From Stenotrophomonas sp. PS02289 (GTDB taxonomy: Bacteria > Pseudomonadota > Gammaproteobacteria > Xanthomonadales > Xanthomonadaceae), in the NCBI RefSeq assembly GCF_029960115.1, contig NZ_JASCOZ010000017.1, positions 1 to 45,466 on the forward strand: DNA of 45,466 nucleotides. The letters are read 5' to 3'. The first letter of the stretch is position 1; each line of letters starts with the position of its first letter. Shown here one piece after another: positions 8,857 to 17,811 of the stretch. A program made the translations under genes and the position numbers. Under the pieces are notes generated by a model that did no database searches, was not told the origin of the DNA, and worked only from the letters and a program-made list of their open reading frames with translations.

Positions 8857-10417
8857 CGTCTTCGTCCAGCTTCAGTTCACCGGGGGTCAAGCCACTGCGC
8901 GCGCCCCATTGGTAGATGAAGAACGCAATCACCGCCACGCTCGCGGTGTCCCATGGATGGGTGATGGCGGCGATACCGCCGAAGGTACCCAGGTACGACA
9001 CGGCCATCACCAGCACGAAGAATGTGATCAGCCATGCGGAGCTGCGTACCTGCCGCAGTACCCGTACCCGCCGCTGCGGATTGGGCAGCTGCGAGAGCAC
9101 ATAGACAACGTAGATCCCCACCTGCAGGCCCAGCAGCCACGACACCGTTTTCCAGGTCGACCAGTAGACGATCAAGGCTGCGATCATGAACGACAGCGGC
9201 CCCAGCACGCCCAACGCCTTTACCCGGAACGGACGCTCGAGATCGGGGGCACTGCGGCGCAGTGCGGCTACCGTCACCGGGGCGATGGCATAGCTCAGCA
9301 CCAGCGCTGCCGACACCACACCGATCAGGGTTTCCCACGACGGGAACGGCAGGGTCCAGAACACCGAAAGCCCAAAGCTCAGCCACAACGCCGGACGGGG
9401 AATCCCCGATTTCGCATCCACGCGGGTCAGCGCCGGCAGGAAGCCGCCGCCACGGGCCCAGCCATACACCACACGCGGCGTGGCATTCATGTAGATGTTG
9501 CCGGTACCGCTGGGCGAAACCACCGCATCGGCCACCACCATCGTGGCCAGCCAGCCCATGCCGAGCGCCACCGCGATGTCGCGATACGGCAGCGAGTACA
9601 GCTTGTCCATGCCGGCCCACCCCTTGGCCAGCACGTCGCCCGGCACCGCGCCCAGGAAGGAGACCTGCAGCATCACGTAGATCACCGTGGACAGCGCAAC
9701 CGACAGGATCAGCGCGAACGGAATGGTGCGCTGAGGGTTACGCACTTCGCTGGCGACCGAGACGATGGGGGTCAGACCGAGGTAGGCGAAGATGATGCCG
9801 CCGGCGGAGATCGCCGCTTCCACACCGGCCATGCCCGAAGGCGCGAAGCCCTGGCTGGTGAGGTTGTCCGGATTGAAGTGCGCGAGCAGCAGTACAATCA
9901 CCAGCAGCGGCACCAGGAACTTGAACACGCTGATGATGTTGTTCGCCCGCGCGAAGGTCTTGACGCTGAAGTAATTCAGCAGGAAGAACACCACCAGCAG
10001 CGCGAACTGCAGCATCCAGCCCAGCAGCGTGGGATGCGTGCTGTTCGGTTGGGTGAGCGACGGGAACCAGGCCGCGGCGTACTGCCGGCAGGCTTCCACT
10101 TCGATCGCGATCAGGCTGGAGAATGCGATCAGGGTGATGAAGCCGGTCAACCACCCCAGCAGCGTGCCATGCGAGTACTCCGGATAGCGCACCACGCCGC
10201 CGGCACGCGGCAGCGCCGCGCCCAGCTCGCAGTACACCAGGCCGAGCAGGAACACCGCAATGCCGCCGATGATCCACGACAGGATGCCGGCCGGCCCGGC
10301 AATCGACGAGACGTGGCTGGCGGCGAACAACCAGCCCGAGCCGAAGATGGAGCCGAGACCGATGAAGGTGAGATCGGTCAGGCTCAGACGCTTCTGGAAC
10401 TTTCCTGCAGATGCCAT
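8846..10417 (-). CDS. APC-superfamily amino-acid permease
   Basis: A 523-aa inner-membrane transporter with about 12 hydrophobic segments, opening with the family signature near the N-terminus (SLTDLTFIGLGSIFGSGW) in which the small-residue kink helps form the substrate site. Sandwiched between peptidases and hydroxyproline catabolism, it most likely imports proline, hydroxyproline or short Pro/Hyp peptides (inference). I start at the ATG at 10417, preceded by GGGGAA; an in-frame ATG at 10438 and TTG at 10447 lack a Shine-Dalgarno sequence. The stop overlaps the S9 peptidase start by 11 nt. Confidence 0.85.
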   Translation of the reverse strand: MASAGKFQKRLSLTDLTFIGLGSIFGSGWLFAASHVSSIAGPAGILSWIIGGIAVFLLGLVYCELGAALPRAGGVVRYPEYSHGTLLGWLTGFITLIAFSSLIAIEVEACRQYAAAWFPSLTQPNSTHPTLLGWMLQFALLVVFFLLNYFSVKTFARANNIISVFKFLVPLLVIVLLLAHFNPDNLTSQGFAPSGMAGVEAAISAGGIIFAYLGLTPIVSVASEVRNPQRTIPFALILSVALSTVIYVMLQVSFLGAVPGDVLAKGWAGMDKLYSLPYRDIAVALGMGWLATMVVADAVVSPSGTGNIYMNATPRVVYGWARGGGFLPALTRVDAKSGIPRPALWLSFGLSVFWTLPFPSWETLIGVVSAALVLSYAIAPVTVAALRRSAPDLERPFRVKALGVLGPLSFMIAALIVYWSTWKTVSWLLGLQVGIYVVYVLSQLPNPQRRVRVLRQVRSSAWLITFFVLVMAVSYLGTFGGIAAITHPWDTASVAVIAFFIYQWGARSGLTPGELKLDEDDGE

Positions 10418-10468
10418 GGGGTTCCCCGGTTGGTGCATGGAAGGCAAGCCAAAGTGGTGCGAGTGGCC

Positions 10469-12244
10469 TCAGTGCTTGGTGTCGCTCCAGGGCGAGGCAC
10501 CGCCTTCAGCGATGAAACGGTCGATCCGTGCCTCCAGCACCGGCAGCGGCACCGACCCCAGCGACAGCACCGCATCGTGGAAGTTGCGGATGTCGAACTT
10601 GTCCCCCAGCGCGGCCTCGGCCTTGCGGCGCAGCTTCAGGATCTCCAGTTCGCCCAGGTAGTACGAGAGTGCCTGGCCTGGCCACGCGATGTAGCGGTCC
10701 ACCTCGGTGGTGATCTCGTGTTCGCTCAACGCGGCGTTGTCGCGCAGGTAGGCCAGTGCCTGCTCGCGGGTCCAGCCCTGGCTGTGCACGCCGGTATCGA
10801 TCACCAGCCGCGCCGCCCGCCACATCTGGTAGGTCAGGTAGCCGAAGCGCTCATAGGGCGTGGTGTACATGCCCATCTCCAGCCCCAGGTATTCGCAGTA
10901 CAGCGCCCAGCCTTCGCCGTAGGCCGAGATGTAGGTGTAGCGGCGGAAGTCAGGCAGCGCCGTATCTTCGGCCGCCATCGACATCTGCAGCGAGTGACCG
11001 GGGGAGGATTCATGCAGGGTCAGCGCCGGCAGCACGTACAGCGGCCGCGACGGCAGGTTGTAGGTATTCAGCCAGTAGGTGTCCAGCCCACCGCGGCCGC
11101 CGGTGTAGAACGGCGCGAGGTCATCCGGCACCGGCTTGATCGTGAAACGCTGGCGCGGCACGCGGCCGAAGTAGCGACCGAGGTTGCCATCCATGGTCTT
11201 GGAGATCCACGCGGCGCGGTCGAGCAGTTCCTGCGGGGTCTTCGCGTAGAACTGCGGATCGGTACGCAGGAAGGTAAGGAAATCCGCAAAGCTGCCCTTG
11301 TAGCCCACCTCGTCCATGACCTCCTGCATCTCGCGGCGCAGGCGGGCGACTTCGTCCAGGCCAATCTGGTGAATCTGCGCGGGCTCCATGTCGCGGGTGA
11401 CGAACTCGCGGATCTGCGCGCGGTAGTAGGCCTTGCCATCGGGCAGTGCTTCGCCGGCCAGCGTGGTGCGGGCCTTGGGCAGGTACTCCTCACGCATGAA
11501 GTGCAGCAGCTTTTCGTATGCGGGAATGACGCTGGCATCAATCGCGGCCAGCGCCTGCCGACGCAGCTCCGCCTGCTGTGCGGCCGGGATGCTGGCCGGC
11601 ATCTTTTTGAACGGCGTATAGAACAGGTTGGCCTCGCCCTTGGCCTCGGCCACATCGGCGATGGACTGGTCGCGGCCGGTCAACGTCACCCGCGGCTGGC
11701 TGAAGCCCCGCGCCAGGCCTGCGCGCATGTTGCGGGTCTGGTCGTCGAAGTAGCGCGGGATGTCGGCCAGCTGGGCCAGGTAGCGGCGGTAATCGTCGGC
11801 CGAGTGGAAGGTGCCGCGCGCCGTGAAGCCGAGGTTGGTCCAGAACGCCGTGTCGCTGTTGAACGGCATCTCCCAGGCGCGGTAGCGCTGCTGGTCCAGC
11901 AGCACTTCGATCTGCTGCCGGTACACCTGGTAGTTCACCTGGTCGGCGGCGGACAGCTTCGCCTCCGGCACCGTGTCGAGTTCCTTGAGCACCTGCGTCC
12001 AGTACGCGGTGCGCTGGTCCTGCGTGGCCGGGTCCACCTTGGGCAGGTGGTCAGCGGGTCGGCTACCGCCGTTCTCGTCATCGCCACCTGCGTTCTGCTG
12101 CGAGCGCCACGTCCATTCCCGCGTGTACAGCGCCTTGAACCGTGCACCGGCATCGGTATCGGCGGCGGAAGCGCCCGGACTGAGCAGACCGGTGGCGCTG
12201 ATCCCGAGCATCAGGGCCAGAGAAAGGGGGGAGCGCAGGTTCAT
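10469..12244 (-). CDS. Exported DUF885 metallopeptidase-like protein (first downstream copy)
   Basis: A 591-aa protein with a Sec signal peptide (cleavage near GASAA, residue 27). It belongs to DUF885, a helical family that carries a gluzincin-like motif: here H411-E412-SSPG-H417, followed by GEGWALYCE at 443-451, which offers a third ligand or catalytic glutamate. Zinc peptidase activity is inferred from the motif; I know of no firm general substrate. Its ATG overlaps the stop of a paralogous DUF885 gene by 4 nt. Position among Pro-specific peptidases and hydroxyproline genes suggests cleavage of Pro/Hyp-containing peptides in the periplasm. Confidence 0.85.
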   Translation of the reverse strand: MNLRSPLSLALMLGISATGLLSPGASAADTDAGARFKALYTREWTWRSQQNAGGDDENGGSRPADHLPKVDPATQDQRTAYWTQVLKELDTVPEAKLSAADQVNYQVYRQQIEVLLDQQRYRAWEMPFNSDTAFWTNLGFTARGTFHSADDYRRYLAQLADIPRYFDDQTRNMRAGLARGFSQPRVTLTGRDQSIADVAEAKGEANLFYTPFKKMPASIPAAQQAELRRQALAAIDASVIPAYEKLLHFMREEYLPKARTTLAGEALPDGKAYYRAQIREFVTRDMEPAQIHQIGLDEVARLRREMQEVMDEVGYKGSFADFLTFLRTDPQFYAKTPQELLDRAAWISKTMDGNLGRYFGRVPRQRFTIKPVPDDLAPFYTGGRGGLDTYWLNTYNLPSRPLYVLPALTLHESSPGHSLQMSMAAEDTALPDFRRYTYISAYGEGWALYCEYLGLEMGMYTTPYERFGYLTYQMWRAARLVIDTGVHSQGWTREQALAYLRDNAALSEHEITTEVDRYIAWPGQALSYYLGELEILKLRRKAEAALGDKFDIRNFHDAVLSLGSVPLPVLEARIDRFIAEGGASPWSDTKH

Positions 12245-14085
12245 GGGGACTCCTTGGAAGTACTGGCGGCAGCGGCTGCCGGTGCGGCCTTGGCCTGGGC
12301 GATCCAGGCATCGATGCGAGCATTGAGCAGATCCAGCGGCATCGCACCGCCGCCCAGTACTGCGTCATGGAAGGCGCGGATGTCGAAGCGGTCGCCCAGT
12401 TCCTGCTCAGCCTTGGCACGCAGAGCCAGGATGTCGAGCTGGCCGATCTTGTAGCCCAGTGCCTGGCCCGGCCAGACGATGTAGCGGTCGGTCTCGGCCT
12501 GGATGCTGGGTTCGTCGTCGGACGGATGGGCGTGGAAGAAGTCCACCATCTGCTGCCGCGTCCAGCGCTTGTAGTGCACGCCGGTGTCGAGCACCAGGCG
12601 GTTCGCGCGCAGGAGTTCGCCTGCCAGATGCCCGTACCGGCTGTACGGGTCCTTGAAGAAACCCACCTCCCCGGCCAGCCGCTCGGCATACAGCGCCCAG
12701 CCTTCAATGAAGGCGTTGTAGCTGGCCTGCTGGCGGAACGGCGGCAGCGGCAGCGTCTGCGAGAGCGAGATCTGCAGATGATGCCCGGGCACGCCCTCGT
12801 GGTACGCAGTGGTTTCGATGTTGACCAGGGTGCGCTCGGTCGCGTCATTGGCGTTGACCATCACGATGGCCGGCTTGGTTCCCTCCGGATTGCTCTGCCA
12901 GTACTCCGCGCCTGGTGCCTCGCGGCGGAAGGCCGGCATGCCCTGCACCACCAGCGGTGTCTTGGGCAGGTGACCGAACAGCTTGGGCAGCTCCGGTTCC
13001 ATGTCGGCGATGTAGCCGCGGTACAAGGACAGAATCTGCTCGCTGGAGGTGGCGAAATGGCGCTTGTCGGTGGCCACCGCCTTGCGGAAGCTGGCCAGGT
13101 CCGCGAAGCCCTGTTCCTTCGCGATCCGGGTCATCTCGCCTTCGATCCGGGTCACTTCGGCCAGGCCGATCTGATGGATCTCTTCCGGCGTCTTGTCCGT
13201 GGTGGTCTGGGTGCGCACGGCGAACTGGTAGCGCTTGTCGCCATCCGGCAGCGACCAGAGGCCTTCCTGCGCGCGGCCCTGTGCGGCGTACTCGTCCTTC
13301 ACGAAGGCAGCCAGCTTGGTGTAGGCCGGACGCACCTGCTGGTCGATCGCCGCGATCAGCTGCTGGCGGATATCTGCCCGCTGCGCCGGGTCGGCCACGG
13401 CCGCGTCCAGCTTCTTCAACGGCGACGCGAACGCGCTGTCCGCCCCGGACGGCTCGGCAATCTTCGCAATCTGCGTCGGCAGCTTCTCCAGCAGATAGCG
13501 CGGCTGCACCAGTCCATCCTTCGCGCCCTGCCGTGACACCTCGACAATCTGGTCCAGCAGCGCCGGAACGGCGTTCAGGCGTGCGATGTAGTCCTGGTAG
13601 TCCTTGGCATTCTCGAAGGGGAACGCATCGCCCATGCCGGCCAGCGCCAGCTGGATGCCGCCGACTGGTTCCAGCGGCATCTCATGTGTTTTCAGATCGA
13701 TTGACGTCAGCCTGTCACGCAGCTGGCGCAGCATCATCTGCAGACTGAGTTGCCGCTGCTCGTCCAACGCGTTGGCGTCCACCGCCTCGAAGCGCGTGAG
13801 CAGGTCGGCCGTGGCGGTGCGGTCTGCCGCGACCGCCGCCAGGCTGTAGTCGGTCCAGCGGTCGTTGTAGCGCTTGTCGCCGATGATGCTGGCGAACTCC
13901 GGACTGTGTTCCAGCTGGTATTGCCACTGCTCGTCCAGCAGCGCATCGAATGCCTGCGCGGCAGGGACCTGCGCTGCAGCGCCCGCCGATGCATCGGCAG
14001 CGCCCGACGTGGGCGTGGACGGCGAGCAGGCCGTGAACAGCGCTGCGGCAAACACGCCGATGACTAGGGGACGGAACGGGGCCAT
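12241..14085 (-). CDS. DUF885 metallopeptidase-like lipoprotein
   Basis: A 614-aa paralogue of the following gene. The N-terminus looks like a lipoprotein signal with LFTAC placing the lipidated cysteine at C20, then a Ser/Thr/Ala-rich linker, so it is probably tethered to a membrane facing the periplasm. The motif H429-E430-GVPG-H435, with a second H436, and EGWALYAE at 461-468 match DUF885. The start at 14085 is supported by CCGGAG 8 nt upstream. It sits 30 nt downstream of the M24 peptidase gene and overlaps the next DUF885 gene by 4 nt. Two differently localised copies may cleave different peptide ends or lengths (inference). Confidence 0.85.
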   Translation of the reverse strand: MAPFRPLVIGVFAAALFTACSPSTPTSGAADASAGAAAQVPAAQAFDALLDEQWQYQLEHSPEFASIIGDKRYNDRWTDYSLAAVAADRTATADLLTRFEAVDANALDEQRQLSLQMMLRQLRDRLTSIDLKTHEMPLEPVGGIQLALAGMGDAFPFENAKDYQDYIARLNAVPALLDQIVEVSRQGAKDGLVQPRYLLEKLPTQIAKIAEPSGADSAFASPLKKLDAAVADPAQRADIRQQLIAAIDQQVRPAYTKLAAFVKDEYAAQGRAQEGLWSLPDGDKRYQFAVRTQTTTDKTPEEIHQIGLAEVTRIEGEMTRIAKEQGFADLASFRKAVATDKRHFATSSEQILSLYRGYIADMEPELPKLFGHLPKTPLVVQGMPAFRREAPGAEYWQSNPEGTKPAIVMVNANDATERTLVNIETTAYHEGVPGHHLQISLSQTLPLPPFRQQASYNAFIEGWALYAERLAGEVGFFKDPYSRYGHLAGELLRANRLVLDTGVHYKRWTRQQMVDFFHAHPSDDEPSIQAETDRYIVWPGQALGYKIGQLDILALRAKAEQELGDRFDIRAFHDAVLGGGAMPLDLLNARIDAWIAQAKAAPAAAAASTSKESP

Positions 14086-14115
14086 GCGCTTACTCCGGTA
14101 GGGGGCGTAGTGTCC

Positions 14116-15318
14116 TCAGGCGAACGGGCGGTCGATTGCCGGCGACGGCGGCGTGAACCACTGCGCGCCACTTTCGGTCACGTAGAAGTGGTCTTCCAGG
14201 CGCACACCGAACGCACCCGGGACCACGATCATGGGTTCATTGCTGCAGCACATGCCCGGCTGCAGGACGGTGTCGTTGCCGCGCACCAGGTACGGGGCTT
14301 CGTGGATGGCCAGACCACAGCCGTGGCCGGTGCGGTGCGGCAACCCGGGCAGACGGTAGTCCGGCCCCAGCCCGGCCGCTTCGAGTACCGTACGCGCTGC
14401 CGCATCAACGGAGGCACAGGTCACGCCCGGACGCACCGCGTCGAACGCCGCCGCCTGTGCAGCGTGCTCGAGATCCCAGATGCGGCGTTGCTCGTCACTG
14501 GGCTCACCGAAGATCCAGGTGCGGGTGATGTCGGAGTGGTAGCCCTGCACCGTGCAGCCGGTATCGATCAGGACCAGCTGACCCTTGCTCAGATGCTGCA
14601 CACCCGGAATGCCATGCGGGAATGCCGTGGCGTGGCCGAACTGCACGATGCAGAAGGTGGATCCGTTGTCAGCCCCGAGCGCACGATGCGCCTGGTCGAT
14701 GAACCGCACCAGTTCATCGGTGCCGATGCCCTCGCGTGCGAGGCCCGCCGCGAGCCGGTGCACGTGCAGGGTCATGTCGCAGGCCTGCTGCATCAACGCG
14801 AGCTCCGCCGGCGACTTGCACATGCGGCAACCGTCGATGATCGCCGTGGCGTCGCGGATGTCCGTCGCCGCAAGGTGCTTGGTCAGACCGGTGTGCACGC
14901 CGAAGGCGATGCCCGGGTCCAGCGCCAGCGTGCGTGCACCGCGCTCCGCCATCAAGGCGGCCACCAATGCGTGCGGGTCTTCGTGTTCTTCCCACAGGCG
15001 CTTGTCCGCCGGAATCTTCAGCACGGCGTCCAGCGAGCCCTCTTCGAACACCGGGCAGACCAGCAGCGGGTCGCCTTCCGGGGTGAGCAGCAGGCCGATC
15101 AGCCGTTCGGTCGCTCCCCACGGCACGCCGGCAAAGTAGCGCAGCGAGGTGCCGGCCCCCACCAACACTGCGTCCACGCCCTGTTCGCGCATCAGTGAAC
15201 GCGCGTGCGCGATGCGCGCCTGATACTCCTCGGAAGTGATCGCGGGCGCACGGTGTTCCCACGGTTTGAGCAGCGCCTCGGCGTCGGCCAGGGTGAGCCC
15301 TCCAATCTGCCCGCTCAC
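14116..15318 (-). CDS. M24 family Xaa-Pro dipeptidase/aminopeptidase
   Basis: A 400-aa cytosolic metallopeptidase (no signal peptide) with the pita-bread C-terminal domain. All five metal ligands are visible: D252 (LIDTG), D263 (HSDITRT), H332 (GHGCG), E361 (SNEPM) and E375 (RLEDH). The N-terminal creatinase-like domain covers about 30-165. Such enzymes release the residue before proline, or split Xaa-Pro dipeptides, and are plausible for Xaa-Hyp. The start is GTG at 15318, overlapping the aldehyde dehydrogenase stop as GTGA. Being within the hydroxyproline operon, it probably frees Pro/Hyp from imported peptides. Prolidase versus aminopeptidase P is undecided; the length fits both. Confidence 0.88.
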   Translation of the reverse strand: MSGQIGGLTLADAEALLKPWEHRAPAITSEEYQARIAHARSLMREQGVDAVLVGAGTSLRYFAGVPWGATERLIGLLLTPEGDPLLVCPVFEEGSLDAVLKIPADKRLWEEHEDPHALVAALMAERGARTLALDPGIAFGVHTGLTKHLAATDIRDATAIIDGCRMCKSPAELALMQQACDMTLHVHRLAAGLAREGIGTDELVRFIDQAHRALGADNGSTFCIVQFGHATAFPHGIPGVQHLSKGQLVLIDTGCTVQGYHSDITRTWIFGEPSDEQRRIWDLEHAAQAAAFDAVRPGVTCASVDAAARTVLEAAGLGPDYRLPGLPHRTGHGCGLAIHEAPYLVRGNDTVLQPGMCCSNEPMIVVPGAFGVRLEDHFYVTESGAQWFTPPSPAIDRPFA

Positions 15319-16907
15319 GCGCCAGCACCCACATCGGACGTGTCGGTCACCCCGTCAATCGTGCGCTGCACGTTGCCCGGGTTGCGGTCTCGCAGTTCCA
15401 CCGGCAACAGCGCGTCAGGCACCGCGTCATAGCTGTGCAGCGCCGCGAAACGGTGGATGGCCGCCGGCATGCCGACCGAGGTGAAACCGGGGTGGCCGGT
15501 GCTCGGGAACGGTCCACCATGGTTCTGTGCCGCACTCACCGCCACACCGGTCGGCATGCGTGAATTGATCAGGCGTCCCACACGCGCGCGCAGTACCGGG
15601 GCGATACGCTGCCACGCGGCATCGTCGCTGCCGTCAGCCGCGCGGTACAGGGTGCCGGTAAGGTTGCCTTCGAAGGCGGCCGCCACCTGCACCATCGACT
15701 CCACATCCGCCACCCTCACAAGCAGGCTGACCGGCCCAAAGGCTTCGGTCTGCAGTGCCCGAGGCTGCGCGAGGAACGTATCGGCATCGACACCTAGCAG
15801 GGTGGGCGAATGGCGGAAGCCGCCCTCGCCCGCTGCGCCGCCGGCCAGCACGTCGGCACCGGCCGCGCGCAGGGTGGCGATGCCCTGGGTGAGGTGATCG
15901 AGCCCGCCCTGCGAGAACAGCACCATCGGGGCTGCGGCCGCGAAGTGGGCCGTGGCGGCGGCGACAAATGCATCGCCTTCCGCACCGTGCGGCACGACAA
16001 CAACGCCAGGATTGGTGCAGAACTGCCCACTGCCCAGCGTGCACGATGCAAAGAATTCCTGCGCCAGCGCTTCACCGCGCTCGGCCAAAACACCGGGCAG
16101 CATGAAGACCGGATTGACGCTGGACAGCTCGGCGTAGAACGGAATGCCTGCGGCATCCGCAGCCGCCTTCAATGCGAGACCGCCACCGCGGCTGCCGGTG
16201 AAGCCGATCGCACCCAGCCGCGCATCGCCAGCCAGCTGCAATCCCAGCGCGTTATCGAACTGGTACAGCAGCTGCACCGTCGCCGCTGGCAGACCGGCTG
16301 CCAGCAGCGCGGTGTGCGCCAGCTGCGCCATGCGCTGGCTGGTTGCCGGATGCAGCGGATGCGCCTTGGCGATGACCGGATTGCGCGCGGCAATGGCCGA
16401 TGCGAAATCACTGCCGGCGATGGCATTGAAGGCGAACGGGAAGTTGTTCGGACCGAACACCAGCACCGGCTTGGACAGCGGTGCCCGGTGTGAGCGCAGT
16501 CCGGCCGCTGTATCGATCACCGGCTGGGTCCAGCTGTAGCTGCGCACCGCTGCGGCGGCCTGGCGAAGCTGGCCGCTGGTACGCGGCAGTTCATTGCCGC
16601 GCAGCCGCGTGGGAGCGGGCAATGCGGTCTCGGCGTTGGCCAGCGCCACCAGCGTATCGGCGTCGGCATCGAGCGCATCGGCATACGCATCCAGGAACGC
16701 GGCGATGCGCTCGACCGGCACCGCCGCCAGCTCGGCAGCGACGGCACTGGCCGCCGCGACCGCCGCTTCAATGTCGTCCGCGCCGCTGACGGGGAATGCC
16801 GGTCCAATGGCGTCGCCCGTGGTGGGGTCCGCCGCGCGGAAGCTTCCCTGGGGTGACAAGCTGGGTTGCCAGCGTCCCGCCAGCAGGAGCGGTTCGACGT
16901 TGCTCAT
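15315..16907 (-). CDS. 2,5-dioxovalerate (alpha-ketoglutaric semialdehyde) dehydrogenase
   Basis: A 530-aa aldehyde dehydrogenase that oxidises 2-oxoglutarate semialdehyde to 2-oxoglutarate with NAD(P)+, the last step of hydroxyproline degradation. Catalytic residues are C297 (GSGQFCTNPG) and E260 (YAELSSVNP), with the oxyanion asparagine in FGPNNFPFA. Motifs and length match the KGSA dehydrogenase group, longer than ordinary ALDHs. I place the start at the ATG at 16907, 1 nt after the deaminase stop, with AAGAAGG upstream; the TTG at 16940 would extend into the deaminase gene. The product of the adjacent deaminase gene is its expected substrate. Confidence 0.92.
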   Translation of the reverse strand: MSNVEPLLLAGRWQPSLSPQGSFRAADPTTGDAIGPAFPVSGADDIEAAVAAASAVAAELAAVPVERIAAFLDAYADALDADADTLVALANAETALPAPTRLRGNELPRTSGQLRQAAAAVRSYSWTQPVIDTAAGLRSHRAPLSKPVLVFGPNNFPFAFNAIAGSDFASAIAARNPVIAKAHPLHPATSQRMAQLAHTALLAAGLPAATVQLLYQFDNALGLQLAGDARLGAIGFTGSRGGGLALKAAADAAGIPFYAELSSVNPVFMLPGVLAERGEALAQEFFASCTLGSGQFCTNPGVVVVPHGAEGDAFVAAATAHFAAAAPMVLFSQGGLDHLTQGIATLRAAGADVLAGGAAGEGGFRHSPTLLGVDADTFLAQPRALQTEAFGPVSLLVRVADVESMVQVAAAFEGNLTGTLYRAADGSDDAAWQRIAPVLRARVGRLINSRMPTGVAVSAAQNHGGPFPSTGHPGFTSVGMPAAIHRFAALHSYDAVPDALLPVELRDRNPGNVQRTIDGVTDTSDVGAGA

Positions 16908-16908
16908 G

Positions 16909-17811
16909 TCAGGCCTTCTTGGTTGCAATGGCGTGGTCAATGATCTTCAGTGCCTCGGCACGCTCGGCACCTTCCACCACCAGGCGGGGCGCGCGCACGG
17001 TCTCGCTGCCCAGGCCGACCTTCGCCTGCACCAGCTTGATCAGCTGCACGAACTTGGGCACGGTGTCCAGGCGCAGCAGCGGCAGGAACCAGTTGTAGAG
17101 CTCGGCAGAGGCCGCATAGCCGCCGTCACGGGCCTGTTCGAACAGCTTCACCGATTCCACCGGGTACGCATTGACCAGGCCGGCGATCCAGCCTTCTGCT
17201 CCCATCGCCAGACCTTCAACGATGGCATCGTCCATGCCGACCAGCAGCACCAGGCGGTCGCCCAGCAGCTCCTTGATCGCGGCAAAGCGGCGGATCTCGC
17301 CTGAGGATTCCTTCACTGCCTGCAGGTTGGGGAATTCACCGGCCAGCTGGGCGATCTGCGCCGGCAGGATGTCGGTGCGATACGCCACCGGGTTGTTGTA
17401 GAGAATGCACGGCAGGTCGGTGGCACCGAGGACCGCGCGTGCATGCGCGGCCGCTTCATGCCAGTCCGAGGTATACACGTACACCGGCAGCACCATCAGG
17501 CCCTTGGCACCGGCGGCCTTCACCGCCTGCGCCAGCTTGACCGCTTCATCCGTGGACAGCGCGGCAATACCCGGCACCACCGGTACACGTGCGCCCACTG
17601 CCTTGACCAGCGTGGCGACGATGGCGACCTTCTCATCGAAGCTCAGCGTGGCCGCTTCACCCAGCGAACCCAGCGGCACGATGGCGGTGGAACCGGCATC
17701 GACCAGCTTCACTGCGTGCTCGGCAAGGAAGGCATGGTCGACGCTGCCGTCGGCATTGAACGGTGTGGTGATGGCGGGCAGCACGCCCTTCCAGAAAGAT
17801 GCATTGCTCAT
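16909..17811 (-). CDS. 1-pyrroline-4-hydroxy-2-carboxylate deaminase (DapA family)
   Basis: A 300-aa (beta/alpha)8 lyase/deaminase of the dihydrodipicolinate synthase superfamily. The Schiff-base lysine is K167 (AVKESSGE) and the partner tyrosine Y138 (LYNNP). It is not the biosynthetic DapA: its place between D-hydroxyproline dehydrogenase and KGSA dehydrogenase genes indicates conversion of pyrroline-4-hydroxy-2-carboxylate to 2-oxoglutarate semialdehyde plus ammonia. The ATG overlaps the upstream oxidoreductase stop by 4 nt. Family certain; the specific reaction comes from context and is well established for this operon type. Confidence 0.9.
   Translation of the reverse strand: MSNASFWKGVLPAITTPFNADGSVDHAFLAEHAVKLVDAGSTAIVPLGSLGEAATLSFDEKVAIVATLVKAVGARVPVVPGIAALSTDEAVKLAQAVKAAGAKGLMVLPVYVYTSDWHEAAAHARAVLGATDLPCILYNNPVAYRTDILPAQIAQLAGEFPNLQAVKESSGEIRRFAAIKELLGDRLVLLVGMDDAIVEGLAMGAEGWIAGLVNAYPVESVKLFEQARDGGYAASAELYNWFLPLLRLDTVPKFVQLIKLVQAKVGLGSETVRAPRLVVEGAERAEALKIIDHAIATKKA

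Noticed and set aside
8909..12454. 1181-codon open frame on the plus strand
   Set aside because: It lies opposite the permease and DUF885 genes, which have clear signals and motifs. Its product is rich in Arg, His and Gln with no domain, typical of an antisense shadow in high-GC DNA.
16909..17811. Biosynthetic dihydrodipicolinate synthase (dapA)
   Set aside because: Operon position between D-hydroxyproline dehydrogenase and KGSA dehydrogenase points to the catabolic deaminase.
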